This document shows positions 1 to 11,640 of a stretch of 64,000 nucleotides of DNA, piece by piece. The DNA is taken from contig CP136898.1 of the NCBI GenBank assembly GCA_034359265.1, positions 50,705,501 to 50,769,500 on the forward strand, written 5' to 3'. The DNA is from Canna indica. Lineage: Eukaryota > Streptophyta > Magnoliopsida > Zingiberales > Cannaceae. The position numbers and the translations under genes were made by a program. The notes beneath the pieces were generated by a model. The model did not search any database and was not told the origin of the DNA. It worked only from the letters and a program-made list of their open reading frames with translations. Positions within the stretch are counted from its first letter, which is position 1. Each line of letters starts with the position of its first letter.

Positions 1-1340
1 AATCAAAAACAATTAAATAGAATATTAATTTATCTGCATAAATTAAATGTCTATCAATAAGAATGATAATTTTTTAAAATAAATCAATCTCCTAAATAAT
101 AGGAAAGAGATTTAATTATCTAAATAATTTGAATTCCTATTAATTAATAGAATTATGATTTATCCTCATAAATCATATATCTATTAATCTTATGATTTAT
201 CTCCATAAATCAAATTCCTATTAATTAGGATTTTTCCAAATAAATTAATTCCTAATTAATTGGTTAGGTTCATGGTTAGAAACTAATTTTCCCACCATGT
301 ATTTTTTATTCAAAATTAATTATATTTAATTCATAATTAAATACAATCACCATCAAATGGTTAATTAAATATTTAATTCATAATTAAATTTAATCAACCA
401 CATAAAATATTATTATGTGTCAATCCCTATAATTTAGGAATGTCCTACAAATTAGGGTTACCAAGGAACTCTTTCCTCACTTATTTGTTCCTATAGGAAA
501 CACCTTTCCTATTATGCCCATAAATGAGATCTGTGATCGAGTTGCAGCATGTCCATGCTAGTAGACATATAGTATCGCATTCAGACTCTATATCATAAAG
601 TCTGTTACGATGTTAGCCTATTGTGTGTGACACATTGGGCCTCACACTAAGCCAGTAGTGAGTTGTGCATAACGGAGAGTCGAATATGATAGAATGACTT
701 CTATTCAAATCTTACGAGGCACCACTAAACCCCTTTAATGTGGTTGTGAGAGACTCCACTCACAAGTCAAGATTGACGTCTAACAATGTGTCATGACTAC
801 CCGGATAGTGTGAGGTTCAATCTACAGGGATCGAATGCCCTTTGGTGATTAGTTACCGTACAACTAAATCCCTTGATTATAATGCCCCGAAGTCGGCTAG
901 GGTACAAAAGAAGTGTCAAACCCTAATACTGGTTTATATGTATTCCATCCGCCATGATGTCATCTCAATAATGGAACGCCAAAAATATCTTCCTGACTTT
1001 CATGTCTACTCTGGCCAGAGATTCTCGAGTCGACACTTGTAGAGACACATAGGACATTATCTCCTTTGACTAGGAGTAATCGGTTCCATGTTGGTTGCTC
1101 ACCTACCTCCAAGAATGCTTCCCCATGCCTAGTGATACTCGGCACATGACGCCGAGGGCCACGTAGGGATAGAACCAATGTAATGGGTCGTCACTCACAA
1201 GGTAACAATGACAACCTCAGGTCCAAGGACTGCTTGCACCTACTATCACCCGAGGAACATCCTATCATTACTCATGTAAGGATTCCATTTTGTGTTCCAC
1301 GTGCAGGTCCGTTCAGTGAATTAATTCCCTAATGAGCACC
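1..1340 (-). mobile_element. Copia 3' LTR, left part (copy 1)
   Basis: AT-rich LTR sequence that continues beyond the left window edge. From about 415 it closely matches the LTR of a second copy at 32660-34101, including the shared run near 540-1330 and 32945-33755. The LTR resumes at 5237 after the CACTA insertion and ends in CA at 5582, next to a purine-rich tract (read on the minus strand) typical of a polypurine tract. It is therefore the 3' LTR of a minus-strand element. The short ORFs inside it (842-1178) have no recognisable product. Confidence 0.8.
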
Positions 1341-1351
1341 CACTACTAGAA

Positions 1352-1735
1352 AAATGGGCATCAGCAACGGCTGATGCCGTTGCTGAGCCGTTGCTGAAGA
1401 GCATCAGCAACGGCCGCGCCGTTGCAATAGAGCCGTGGCAGAAAGTCGCGTTGCTGATAACTTAGCAACGGATCAGCAACGACCGCTCGGGCCGTCGCTC
1501 AAAACATTATCAGCAACGGCCGCTCGGGCCGTCGCTAAAAATATTATCAGCGACGGTTTTGCCACAGACCCGGAGCCGTTGCTGATAACATTAATAGCAA
1601 CGGCCACGAGTACGTAGCAACGCCGTTAGTAAAACCCCGTCGCTAAGCCGTTGCTGTAGGTCATCAGCAACGACTTTCGATACACTTTTAGCAACGGCTT
1701 TCCCACGGACGGCCATGGGAAAGCCGTTGCTGATG
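1352..1735. repeat. CACTA subterminal repeat array, left end
   Basis: Contains well over ten copies, in both orientations, of a short motif with core CAGCAACGGC / GCCGTTGCTG, sometimes paired as small hairpins with GCTCGGGC spacers. In En/Spm elements such arrays are binding sites for the TNPA protein. The same core fills the right end at about 4930-5215. Confidence 0.85.
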
Positions 1736-1813
1736 ATGTACACCTGCAAACAGAAAAATTTAAAATTTCAAATTTCCATTGATACATTGATACATAACTC
1801 ACACACCCATACC

Positions 1814-1881
1814 CTCATACACACATTCATTCACACATCACAAACACCTCATACACACATTCATTCACACATCACAAACAC
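1814..1881. repeat. 34-bp tandem duplication (CA-rich)
   Basis: A 34-bp unit beginning CTCATACACACATTC is present twice in a row. It lies in a CA-rich stretch between the subterminal repeats and the end of the TNPA-like gene, probably in that gene's 3' untranslated region. Confidence 0.7.
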
Positions 1882-2044
1882 ACCAAGATATACATCAAAA
1901 CAATTATATTTATATTGATAATTATCCACGATAGTATAAAAACAATTCAAATGCAAAATTGAAGTATCAATATCCAAACAAAATAAGTTAAACAAGTTCA
2001 ATATCTCAGTAACAAGTTCAATATCCAAACAACAAATCTCACGA

Positions 2045-3558
2045 TCACGATGGAGGATGGTCTGGATCATATGGCGGGGTCTGGAGTGCTTGAGTGTACA
2101 CCGGCGTGGACTGACTCGAGGACGATGGATTAGATGATGCCGAAAAGATGCCTGCTTCGGGATGACCTGACATGTTGCGTAGCATAGCATGCATCTCCTC
2201 CATCATCTGAGTCTGACGCGCGACCGTCTCCTCTAGAGTCCTTATTCTGCTACTATGATCATAACTGGATCTAGAGGTGGACGGCCGCTCACCAGCGACC
2301 GGAGGGGTCGGTGCCCCAAGTGGCCCTAGCACGGCTCGCGCATGACCACTATCTGCGAAGCCATATACGCGGCCATGGTCCCAGCCACCTGCGGCCTCGA
2401 CCCACGATGCTGCGTCAAAGTCCTCGGGGGTACCCCCGCGCTGCACCACCGTCTGGCTGTAGGTCTCCTACTCGAGTTTGATTTTTTGTTTAATATTTAT
2501 CATAAAACTTAAATTATAAATATATAATGAATAATTTAAACAAATATATAATTACCATAATGTATGCAGCGCGGTTGTGGATGTACTCCCCCGTCCCATG
2601 TGCTCGACGGTGAGTCCGCTCAAACACCGCCATCGGGGTGGGTCGCTGGACACTCCCGTCATCCGACACCGTCGTCTACATTTACAAAACAAATACATTA
2701 ATTAGTACACATAATAACAAATAAAATATACAATTAAAAGATATACTTACCATACGGTTTGCGTGCACTGCAAATGCAATAGAGCCGCCGGTGTGACGCG
2801 CTGCTCCCCCCGACATGCGATTTCTAGCCGCATTTCAAAAACCTCCTGCCATCGATCCGTCGACCATATGCCCACGAGCTGGTCCCATATATCCAGAGTA
2901 ATCCAACCGGGGCCGTATCCCCGAGTCTCCGCGATGTTAGTGGTCCCAGCTCGGGCCATCGCTTGGGACCGAGCCTGCCCTAGCTGCCCGTTGTACCTTG
3001 CCCGGGAAATAGCCTCCCAGGCAGCGTAAATGAAGGGCCTCTGGTCCTCGGCCCATGTATAGCGAGCCTGCAAAATAATAATATCAGTACCAATATTAAT
3101 ATATCATCATGCATGTAAAAAAAAAAAATAATACGTGCCTCAAACTCGCGCCATAACATGTCGACGTGCTCGCTAGGCACGTGAGACCACGTAGGCCATG
3201 CCCCGTGCATGTATCATCGAATAGTAGAAGAAATGCTCCTCGGCACTTCTTCTTGCTCGAACCTGCACAACAAAAATAAATTTTAATATTATATTATGAT
3301 ATAATGAATTTGTACTGATTCATAATTCATGATATATTACCGCTCCCCAATCACGCTAATCAATCTACGTGACTCTGTGGCTGGTGGAGGCTGCCACCTG
3401 TTCGGCCCGCGTGGCCGCCTGCGTCTGGATGTACTAGCCTCGGCAGTATCATCCTCATGAGGATCAGCAACAGGAGGATCAGCAGCATGAGTAAGTGCTG
3501 GAGTCTCACCGATCGGAGACTCCGAAGCTCTCCTGCGTCGATAACCACAACCAGACAT
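2045..3558 (-). pseudogene. TNPA-like protein gene of the CACTA element (multi-exon)
   Basis: Open segments on the minus strand line up as exons separated by short AT-rich introns: 3558-3337 (basic, proline-rich N-terminus starting MSGCGYRRRR), about 3210-3140 (HGAWPTWSHVPSEHVDMLW), 3073-2747 (Trp/Arg-rich, AGTTNIAETRGYGPGW), about 2680-2570 (containing FERTHRRAHGTGEYIHNRA) and 2449-2045. The F-x-x-T-H-x-x-x-x-G-x-x-x-x-x-R-A pattern is characteristic of the plant Ptta/En/Spm transposase family. The last exon has a helical, coiled-coil-like segment (SRIRTLEETVARQTQMMEEM). TNPA proteins bind the subterminal repeats. No frame-breaking stop was seen inside the main exons, so the protein may still be encodable. 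Splice sites were not fixed one by one, so exon edges are approximate. Confidence 0.65.
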
Positions 3559-3633
3559 ATCTGTCGAACAGACATATAATCAGATTATTGTATAAATAGT
3601 AGAGATATATTTAATAAAATATATACTTTACAA

Positions 3634-4131
3634 TTATTCCTCATCATCTAAATAATAGTCTTCGAATTCTTCTTCTTCTTCCTCTTCTTCCTCTTCTTCA
3701 TCTTCTTCATCTCCAGCTTCCTCAATTTCATGATCGTCATCATCAGCATATTCAACTTCTAATTGAATTGACGTTGTGTCTGCATCCTCGAGTATTGGAA
3801 TAATACGATCCACAGCAGGAAGATCATCTTCTTGATAGAAACCAGGAGGATCATTTTCTCCTACTATCGGATCAATTTTTCCTCTACCTTTTGTCTTACA
3901 GACTACACGCCAATCTGCTCTATCTTTATTTTGAGCCGGATACTTCGCGTAATATACTTGTTCGGCTTGTGATGCCAATATAAAAGGCTCATTTGCTGCC
4001 AATTTTGATTTGTAATTAACCTCAACAAGTTTGTATTTTGGATGAACTTTCATGCCCCTTTCTGTTGTATCGAACCAATGACATCTAAATAGGATCACTG
4101 ATTTCAAGCCGAAGTAGTGCAACTCTATCAC
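3634..4131 (-). pseudogene. C-terminal tail of CACTA large transposase (TNPD/Tnp2, DUF4216 region)
   Basis: The 165-residue frame has the pattern VILFRCHWFDT, RGMKVHPKYKLVEVN, EPFILASQAEQVYYAKYP, DWRVVCKTKGRGKI. This is the DUF4216-type domain at the C-terminus of plant CACTA transposases. It ends in a long acidic tail (about 15 consecutive Glu, then EDYYLDDEE). The N-terminal and catalytic regions, normally more than 600 residues upstream, are absent: only about 1.1 kb separates this frame from the element end and that stretch does not encode them. This is the clearest sign that the element cannot supply its own transposase. Confidence 0.8.
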
Positions 4132-4316
4132 TTCTTCAAGCCGAATTGTACGTCGTATAAAAGATCATCTACTTCTTTTACACGAACATACAATCCCCGA
4201 ACGGATCTAAGGTTTTGCTAAATCATATCCGACTCGTCGATGCGTACGTGAAACATATCAACTCGTCGGATGGATGATTATTTTCTAAATGTTTCGAGAC
4301 AGTTCGAGTCCATATT

Positions 4317-4498
4317 GGACGATTTCGGCGCACGTCCGAAGTGGACGATTCCGGCGTGCGTCCGAAGAGGACGATTTCGGCGCGCGTCCAAATTGAACGA
4401 TTCCGGCGCGAGTCCGAAGTGGACGATTTCGGCGCGCGTCCAAAGTGGACGATTTCGGCGCGCGTCCGAAGTGGACGATTCCGGCGCGCGTCCGAAAT
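4317..4498. repeat. 26-bp minisatellite, 7 units
   Basis: Seven head-to-tail units of 26 bp with core GGACGATTTCGGCGCGCGTC differ by one or two bases each (TTTCGG/TTCCGG, AAGT/AAAT). They lie inside the CACTA element between the transposase tail and the right subterminal region. The plus-strand reading frame through them (4270-4506) is only a by-product of the repeat. Confidence 0.9.
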
Positions 4499-4559
4499 TA
4501 ATCTAAACCCTAATAATTAATCTAACAAATTAAACGATTAATCTAAACAATTAATTAAC

Positions 4560-4929
4560 AATTATAAAACAATATAAAATATATATATAATTATAAATTC
4601 CGGCGTCGGAGTCCACCCTCCGGCGCCGGCGTACAGTGGCCGGACACACTGTCCGGCCACTGTACAAGGTCCGGCGGCGGCCATCGGCCGACCGCCGCCG
4701 GCCGAAACCCTAGAAATAGGGTTTCGGTCGAATTGATTCCCGCCGGCCGCAACGAGAAGAGACGGCCAACCGGCGAGGCATACCTGAACAAGTCGGCAGC
4801 AGCGGGAGGAGGAAGAGGCATCGTCGGCGTCGGCAGCAGCGGCAGCGGCGGCGAGAGGCGAGAGCAGCAGCAGCGGCGGCGGCAGCAGCGGGAGGAAGAA
4901 GGGTCGGGCGCGACCGGTGCCCTATATAA
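4560..4929. other. GC-rich stretch of the CACTA element
   Basis: Very GC-rich sequence with GGC/CAGCAG-type low complexity and an inverted repeat near 4630-4665 (GTGGCCGGACACACTGTCCGGCCAC region). Both strands have open frames (4591-4941, 4733-4960) made of Arg, Gly, Ser and Pro runs and resembling no known protein. It probably corresponds to the leader or promoter side of the transposase genes. Confidence 0.4.
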
Positions 4930-5215
4930 ACTTATCAGCAACGGCTCACTCGCCCGTTAGAAAGCCGTTGCTGATAAGTTATCATCGGCAACGGCTCACT
5001 TGTCCGTTAGAACGCCGTTGCTGATAATTAAAATATCAGCAACGGCTCGCCTTTCCGTCAGAAAGCCGTTGCTGATAATTAAAATAATCAGCAACGGCTC
5101 GGGTGTCCGTTAGAACGCCGTTGCAGATACAAATATCTGCAACGGCTCGAGCGACCATAAGAACGCCGTTGCAAATAGCAACGGCTTGAGCGGCCGTTGC
5201 TGATAGCCGTTGCTG
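4930..5215. repeat. CACTA subterminal repeat array, right end
   Basis: Repeated 55-65-bp blocks of the form ATCAGCAACGGCTC ... GCCGTTGCTGATAA, each a near-palindrome with the same core as the left end. They stop about 20 bp before the terminal TTTCTAGTAGTG. Confidence 0.85.
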
Positions 5216-5236
5216 AAGACCAAGTTTCTAGTAGTG

Positions 5237-5582
5237 ACCTGCACTTGTACATTAATGACATTTCATAGGTAATTATGAGATCAGCTACCCCTTATCTTAT
5301 AGGGCATGTACCAAGTGCACTAGTCTATTCGGAATCACCAATCCCCTAATTAGTGATACTACGACTAGGAACATTTAGAACATGGGCATTTGGATTCCAA
5401 GTGTCACTAGCATGATCTCATCATGGCCTCGGAATCATTTGCCTGGGTCCATGGCATTCATCACAATCTTTATGAGTAAAAATGCAGCATATGATGAAAA
5501 AGTTGCCTCATTAAGTTGATTACCCTTGAATAGTCCGTAAACACATCGACATATGATTGGCTTAAGGGCACTATTCCTTTCA
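5237..5582 (-). mobile_element. Copia 3' LTR, right part (copy 1)
   Basis: Continuation of the LTR beyond the CACTA insertion, matching 33757-34101. It ends CCTTTCA at 5582; the following ATATCCCACTTGCACTTT is, on the minus strand, the polypurine tract AAGTGGGATAT used to prime plus-strand synthesis in plant Copia elements. Confidence 0.8.
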
Positions 5583-7120
5583 ATATCCCACTTGCACTTT
5601 AGCTAATCATCCTAGTATCTGTATACCAAATTTCAGGGATGATCGAATCTGTTGTTTAGTAATCAGTTTCATCCACATCAATGTCTTTCAGTGATCACCT
5701 CTTTCCAACGACGAGGTGATATCATCTTTTAAGTAAAGCAATGATCTTCACGGGATCTTAGTTCCTTAACTTTGAGCAATAATCTAAGTATTATCATACA
5801 ATACCGATGTTGAACTGGCAACCTCAGGAACAACTCCCACTAAATGATAAACTCCTTTATCTGATATTATCCTAAGCAGCAGAGTAAGTAGCAAACCACA
5901 AAGCCTTGGCCACCTCACCGGTTGCAGTACCCAGTTAGGAACACTTTCCTGCTTACCGCGCCACCATTAAAGGTATCCTTATACCATCATATGGTTTCAT
6001 CATCGTATAGAACACCTCTCATCCTTCTCAAGTGCCTGAGAGAGTTCTCCATTTGCTCTTCAATGTTATTCTCCAAGGTTTTGCCCGAAATCTGCTAGAT
6101 ACCTCTAAGGTATAAGCATATCAAGCCAAGTGCAAAACATCACATGATGGATCCCATTGCCGAAGCATAATGGATCTCACTCATCTTTTGTCTCTCCTTA
6201 GGATGTCTTAGCAGACATCATCTTAGAAAGACTAATGCAATGACTCTTAGGCAAGTAACCTCTTTTACTGCCTTCGATGCTAAAACTCTTTTAGCACTAT
6301 ATCAACATACATGGGCTGGGGTAAACCAAGCATCCTTTTAGACCTATCCAAATAGATCCTAATGTCAAGCATATAGGAGGCCCTTCTCAGGTTTACCATA
6401 GAGAATTGGTATGGGAAATAACTGGAGCATGAGAACGTTTTTCCCACAAGTATGTCATACAATATGACTACACTCTCACTATACACCTTGTCTACACGGT
6501 TCATCCACATTTTTGATAAAATAAAAACCCTCTTGATTATCTCATCAAAACGAATGTTTCTACTCTTCGATGCTAGCTGTAGTCCATAAATGGACCTCTC
6601 CAGCTCGAATACCTTACTTAGTCCAACCGAGGATACGAACTCTTCTGGCTGTCATATAAACTTCTTCATAATAGAAGAATGCAGTCTAGACACCCACTAG
6701 CCAGATCTTGTATTCAAAGTGCACACTGATGGCTAGCAATATCCTGATGGACTTGAGCGTTGGAACTAGTGAGAATGTCTTATTGCAGACAACCTTATGT
6801 TTGGGTTAGATCTCATTCGCAATCAGTCTTGTCTTATAGGTCCACACCTTGTCAGCTGCTCAGATCTTTCCTAAAGATCCACTTGCACCCTATAGGAGTC
6901 ATCCTTTTGGAGACGATCAACCAAAGTCTGTACTTGGTTTGAGTCCAGTTTGGATTTGCATAATGCCACCGCATGGTGTCAACATATTTGACCCTTAAGA
7001 GATCGCGGATTGCCTGACTCTAGGTCATACCTTATGGCTAGATATCACGCAGGCAGTCTACGCAGTCTCCTAGAAGAGTGATGGGAAGTAATAATTACAT
7101 GGATTGGTTTAACTTGTGAA
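5583..7120 (-). pseudogene. Copia reverse transcriptase / RNase H region (decayed)
   Basis: Minus-strand translation in shifting frames shows the Copia RT order: CKWIFRKDL, PEEFVSSVGLSKVFELERS, IYGLQLASKS, NIRFDEII, then DRSKRMLGLPQPMYVD in the 6280-6510 frame, which matches the conserved S(K)RMLGLSQ-type segment after the RT core. Many stops and frameshifts break it, so no functional enzyme is encoded. The last 600 bp or so (5583-6200) hold no readable frame and are the RNase H end and 3' untranslated part. Confidence 0.7.
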
Positions 7121-7142
7121 CTTTTCACTAGTTGTTGCGATT

Positions 7143-8113
7143 TTATTCGTGGTTGCTGAACTTCATCAAGTTCAACATATCTTCCACTCTCACTTTTCTC
7201 GACAAACCCCTTTCTCTGAAAGTGGTGACAAAATTCCCTTTGTTCAATTGAGAGAACTTGATACCCAAAATACTTTTTAGGGTATGCCTCAAAATTTGCA
7301 CATGGTCAAGTTTATCATACGCTAGGCAACCCCAAATCACGAGATGTCTCAGACTCGATTTCTTGCCATTCTATATCTTATATATTGTATCAGAGACATA
7401 CAAAATTATGGCCGCTACAATAGCTTATCCTCTGAAAAGAGATTGTAAGCTAAGTATGGATCACATCATATCCAATAAGGTGTGATTCCTCCTTTCACAC
7501 ACATCATTGTGTCAGGAGGGGTCCATACACTGACAACCTTATTGTCTTCGAGATAATTCACAAACCTAGTGGATAAGTATTCTTTGCCTCGATCCAATTG
7601 AAGGCCTATAATACTTTTTCTAATATGTTTCTTTAACTTCACCTTCATACTCCTTAAATGGTTCAAAGGTATCGGGTTTGTGCCAAAACAGGTGGACATA
7701 CCCATGCCTAATCATATCGAAGAAGTATCCTTTTTTGGCTTGAGTTGTTATCGGCCTGCATACACCTATATTGGCCAACTCTAATAAACTCAGCGAGCCT
7801 TTCACCAGGTCTGGTGAATAGAGACTTGGTTAGAATCTTCTTGAGATACACTTCTCAAGTTCTGACAACGATTCATAATCGCCCAAAGACATAAAAGCCA
7901 GAAGTAGGTGAGGTTAATTTTACCTCTTTGTGCATTTTTAAAATATTTATCATTAACATTCAAAACCATTAAACCAATTGAGACGTGTCCAATCGCATAC
8001 AACTCATTAGAATGGTTCATGCGACAACTATTACCTTTTAAAGAACTTTTCACAACCTTGTTCAGACAACAAAGGAAAAATGACGTTCTTTTATTAACAT
8101 TGGAGCAAATCAA
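7143..8113 (-). pseudogene. Copia integrase region (decayed)
   Basis: On the minus strand, 7805-7620 reads GSLSLLELANIGVCRPITTQ, then 7705-7466 reads LQLDRGKEYLSTRF and VVSVWTPPDT. These correspond to the rve integrase core (the S-D-R-G-x-E-Y and S-x-x-x-T-P-P motifs). 7340-7143 (MIWGCLAYDKL, ILGIKF) is the post-core region. The upstream part (8113-7802) is the GAG-pre-integrase/protease interval. Stops and frameshifts occur throughout. The wording is like Tork/TAR-type Copia elements; the lineage is inferred. Confidence 0.7.
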
Positions 8114-8414
8114 TTATACAATTCAATGGTCTTTGCCGAATAGTAGACTTATACAATAGGTTCCTACGGCTAAGGCTACATCTCTTGCTCCTATCGCCTT
8201 CCCGAAGGTCGTAGTTGCCTTTTGTCAAGTCTTCTACTTTTCTTCTTCTCCTGCAATATCTTGCAGATGATGATTGATATCAAGTACTCGATATCAAATA
8301 CCATAAAGTAGAGTTTAATGATGAAGTATTTTCTATAATGTACGCACCTGAAGCGCTGGTTTCAAAAACCATCTTCAGTTTTAACTCTGCAAAATCCTCC
8401 CTGCAATTGCGCTT

Positions 8415-9122
8415 CTAGTGACCATCTTTACCACAATGGTAGCAGGTGCCATTGGGAACAACTTTTCCTTTCTTCTTGATATTTCTCATGGGTTTCACAG
8501 GTCCGTTTTTCACTTTGTTCTTAACAAAGTATAACTTTGCCTCAGAGGTATCTCCCACTAACAAGACTGTATCCTTATCCTTCATAAGGTGGGACTTAGC
8601 AGTCTTCAGCATATTAAGGAGCTCAGGAAGTGAGACGTCATGCTTGTTTATGTGGAAATTATCAACAAACTGTGAAAACGAATCCAGGAGGGATTGGAGT
8701 ACTAAGTCCTGACTTAGTTCCTTATCCATGGAGAACCCCAACATCTCTAACTCCTCAATCAAATTGATTAGTTTGAGGACATGGGTCTCAACAAGAGTGT
8801 TATCCTCCATTTTGGCATGGAAGAGTTGTTTAGATAGATTGTACCTAATTGTCCACATATTCTCACCTTACAACAACTTGAGGTGATCGAGGATAGCTTC
8901 GGTATCCTAATGTTCATGCTGCTTTTGCAACTCATCGAATATGGATGCTAGCATTATGCATTGAACAGTGGTGTTATCTTTACTCCAAATTTCTTGCAGC
9001 TTCTCATAAGTCGTCCTCTCTTCCTCGGTGTAATCCCTTTCCCTAAAGGGTAGCATTGGTCCCGGAGAATCAAGAATGTGAGACAGATTCTCATAAATGA
9101 GGACGATCCTCAAATTTCGCAT
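8415..9122 (-). pseudogene. Copia gag with CCHC zinc knuckle (copy 1)
   Basis: Two minus-strand frames form the capsid gene. 9122-8907 is the N-terminus (MRNLRIVLIYENLSHILDSP, EERTTYEKLQEIWSKDNTTV). 8858-8415 is the UBN2-type gag core (LFHAKMEDNTLVETHVLKLI, LPELLNMLKTAK) ending in the knuckle start CYHCGKDGH. The two frames are split by a stop near 8860-8906. Gag packages the element RNA into virus-like particles in the cytoplasm. The homologous N-terminal piece in copy 2 is at 31869-32153. Confidence 0.75.
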
Positions 9123-10484
9123 CTAATCAACGTAATTTGGTCCAATTAATTTATTTTCATTGATGAAGCAATCTAACGACAGTAAAGGTGACATGATATG
9201 CTACAAAGAAAATAAAGACATTAATGAGCAAATATTCTACATGCATGTTTATTGAGGTATTTTAATTAATCATGTATCCCACTAATTTTTACGATTTCAT
9301 AATACTCTCCGGTTTGGAAGCGGGAAGCTCTCATTGGTAGACTTCCTTAGGGGAAAATGGAATCCCGCTTCTCCTACTCGGGTCTCGCATGTAACACGAC
9401 AAACCCTAATATGTCCATCGGTAGGCAACTCTTTACCGATCACATGACTATGTGACTTCCATATATTTTGCCTCTAGGGCATCCAAGGCCTTGTGTGTGC
9501 ACAACAAACCAAGGAGCCCTAGTTGAGTCGGACCCATCGTTCGTATGCCCTAGCGAGAAAACAACCACCCTTGAGTGTAGCTCAACAAGGTAAATCATGT
9601 TCAAGCCGGTAGCAGAGTCACAAAAGGGATATGTGCCATATGAGGTGCAACGTGTCTATTAGCATAAAAGGTCTTATGTGTGCACAACAAACCCGTTGTG
9701 ACAATAGACACACTTGTCCCTCATAATGATTGAAGGTGTGACTGACATTCTTAATATCTTAGCCATTCAGACTCAATACTATTGGAGGGTTTCTTCATGC
9801 AATTAATCTAAGCAATCAACAATTGAAGCAAGAGCAATAAATAAAAGCATAAAGTAATAAGGATGATTATGAATGTTCTAAGGGTTCCACCCGAGCTACC
9901 GGGCGAACCAAGGCCATCATTCTAGGGTTTTTAGAGCGCTCCGTCTCACCAAGGTGCGGCCCAAAATCACCTTGTAGGTTGCCGGTTCCATCAGTGCCTT
10001 CTCGGGGTTCAAGCCGTCATCAACATGGTGCCGAACACCTCCTCTCCGCGCGCGCACCAAAACGGAGCAACAAGCGTGCTTGTCGCGAATCTTACCCTAA
10101 ACTTCTAATTTTACAAAACTAAAAGAAGAAGACCACAAAAAACCCTTGGGGAAAGCTTTATGGAGAGGGAAAAGAGAATTACAATCAGAATTCTCAAGAG
10201 GACTGTAGGGGTATGCATGCCCTATTTAAAAGTTACAATGCTGAAATTTCATAAATTTATAAGCAATCAACACAACCACGTTTTACACACAGACACATGC
10301 ACATTGGGCTCATCCATAATCATACTTTCATGAATCACATCATATATGAAAAGGAATGGAAAAAACAAAATCTGAAATCGCGCAAATTCGATCACGTTTA
10401 CACCCAAAATGGTTCAAACAACACATGTTGATTTTTTTTCGATTCTTGGGGCTGTTCAATCATGAACCCACGGTATTTTTGAGT
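9123..10484 (-). mobile_element. Copia leader region, no gene
   Basis: Non-coding sequence upstream (on the minus strand) of the gag start. 9123-9620 matches the leader of copy 2 (32160-32650); beyond 9620 the two diverge. No 5' LTR or clear primer-binding site was found before the Gypsy remnant starts at about 10485, so the 5' end of copy 1 is missing or too diverged to see. Confidence 0.5.
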
Positions 10485-11640
10485 TTAAATCCTATCCGAA
10501 ATCAATATGGATAGTAGGCTTTCACCTCGATTCATCATATGCACCGTGGAGCCAAGAAAATGATTCAAAAACCCCCAAAAACCAAAACGGGCAGCATGAC
10601 ATTTAGGTAGCGAACGGTTCGTTGCATCCAACTGCTTCATGCGTTGCATCCATCTGAACCATTTTTTCACTAGCCCCTCCATCTTAAAAGAGGCCATGGT
10701 CACCCGATGTTGATCCTCTTGAGGCGGAAGTGATCTAGTCCTCAGCATCAACTCCATTGAAATTGGGTAGCTCCACTTGAGGCGACTTCAGAGGAAATGG
10801 GAAGTCATCATCCTCCTCGCCTTCACCCCTTAGTATTGTTTTTCGCCGATTAATCGAGTTGCCACCGCTTCCTCCTAATCCAACCCGCTCAGCATTAATT
10901 CTGGTTAATTGGACCATTTGAGTGTTTAGAAGGCCGATGTCTGAGGAAATCGTTTGCAATATCTTCTACTGAGCGTCCATCGATTGTTGCTGCATCTCAA
11001 GACTAGCTTGGAGTGACTCTAACAATTGATCAATGTCGAGCACTGGCCTCCTGCAACAATTTCATTGACTCGACCATTGAATGGGATCAAGTTTCCATTC
11101 CCTGCATCTCAATGAAAGCACCAAAATATTAGGGCTCGACCCTGTGGCTGCTGAATGGAGCGGCGGAACTCGTTGATGTTCTCCCTTTAAAAATGTCGGG
11201 GCTTGACTAACCTAGCGTGGCTCGACCTTTGGGCGAATATCGAATCTAGATCTCGTTTGGGAAGGAGGCGAGATTGAATGGTCAATATAGAAGGAGTTTG
11301 GAGAGTCGTGGAAGATTGGAGGAGGGAGAGAGATATATTAATGATCTTCTTATCTCAATTCCCCTTACATCCCTTTATTTATAATATCTCTATTAAATTT
11401 CATAGTCTACAAATCGGCACGGCTTCCTCCTAATACGCTTCATCCATGGCCGTTGATTCATTAGTTCTGCTTGATGTGACGGGAGTTCGTATGCGCCACT
11501 ATGGCCCAACGTACGTAGTGCTTCCAGCAACCTTAGGAGCTACGTCGCCATCTTCTCTTCCTTGCTTACCCGAAGACTTATGTAGATCATCCATAACACC
11601 GATCACACAAGTCAATGAGTAATGTTGATTAAAAAAAGTT
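10485..11640 (-). pseudogene. Ty3/Gypsy gag remnant with possible 5' LTR
   Basis: Minus-strand frames 10959-10735 (LKSPQVELPNFNGVDAED) and 10757-10485 (MASFKMEGLVKKWFRWMQ) match the start of the Gypsy retrotransposon gag domain: the P-x-F-x-G-x-D-P-E and A-x-x-x-L-E-G-x-A-x-x-W patterns. Stops separate them. Reading on, ATTTTGGTGCTTTCATTGAG (about 11110-11130, complement) is a sequence often found just inside Gypsy elements, and 11130-11640 could be LTR. The LTR call is weak; the gag call is fair. Confidence 0.5.

Larger units (their letters stand above)
1341..5236 (-). mobile_element. CACTA (En/Spm-type) DNA transposon, deletion derivative
   Basis: The ends are CACTACTAGAAA at 1341 and its exact reverse complement TTTCTAGTAGTG ending at 5236. 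A 3-bp target duplication ACC flanks the element (1338-1340 and 5237-5239), the size expected for CACTA elements. The unfilled target is visible in the related LTR at about 33757-33759, where the flanks join with one ACC. Both ends carry many copies of GCAACGGC or its complement, as expected for transposase-binding subterminal repeats. The interior, read on the minus strand, encodes only the tail of the large transposase and a TNPA-like gene, so it is probably non-autonomous. Confidence 0.95.

Noticed and set aside
4591..4960. Arg/Pro-rich and Gly/Arg-rich frames on opposite strands
   Set aside because: Low-complexity translation of a GC-rich, CAGCAG-type stretch in the CACTA element.
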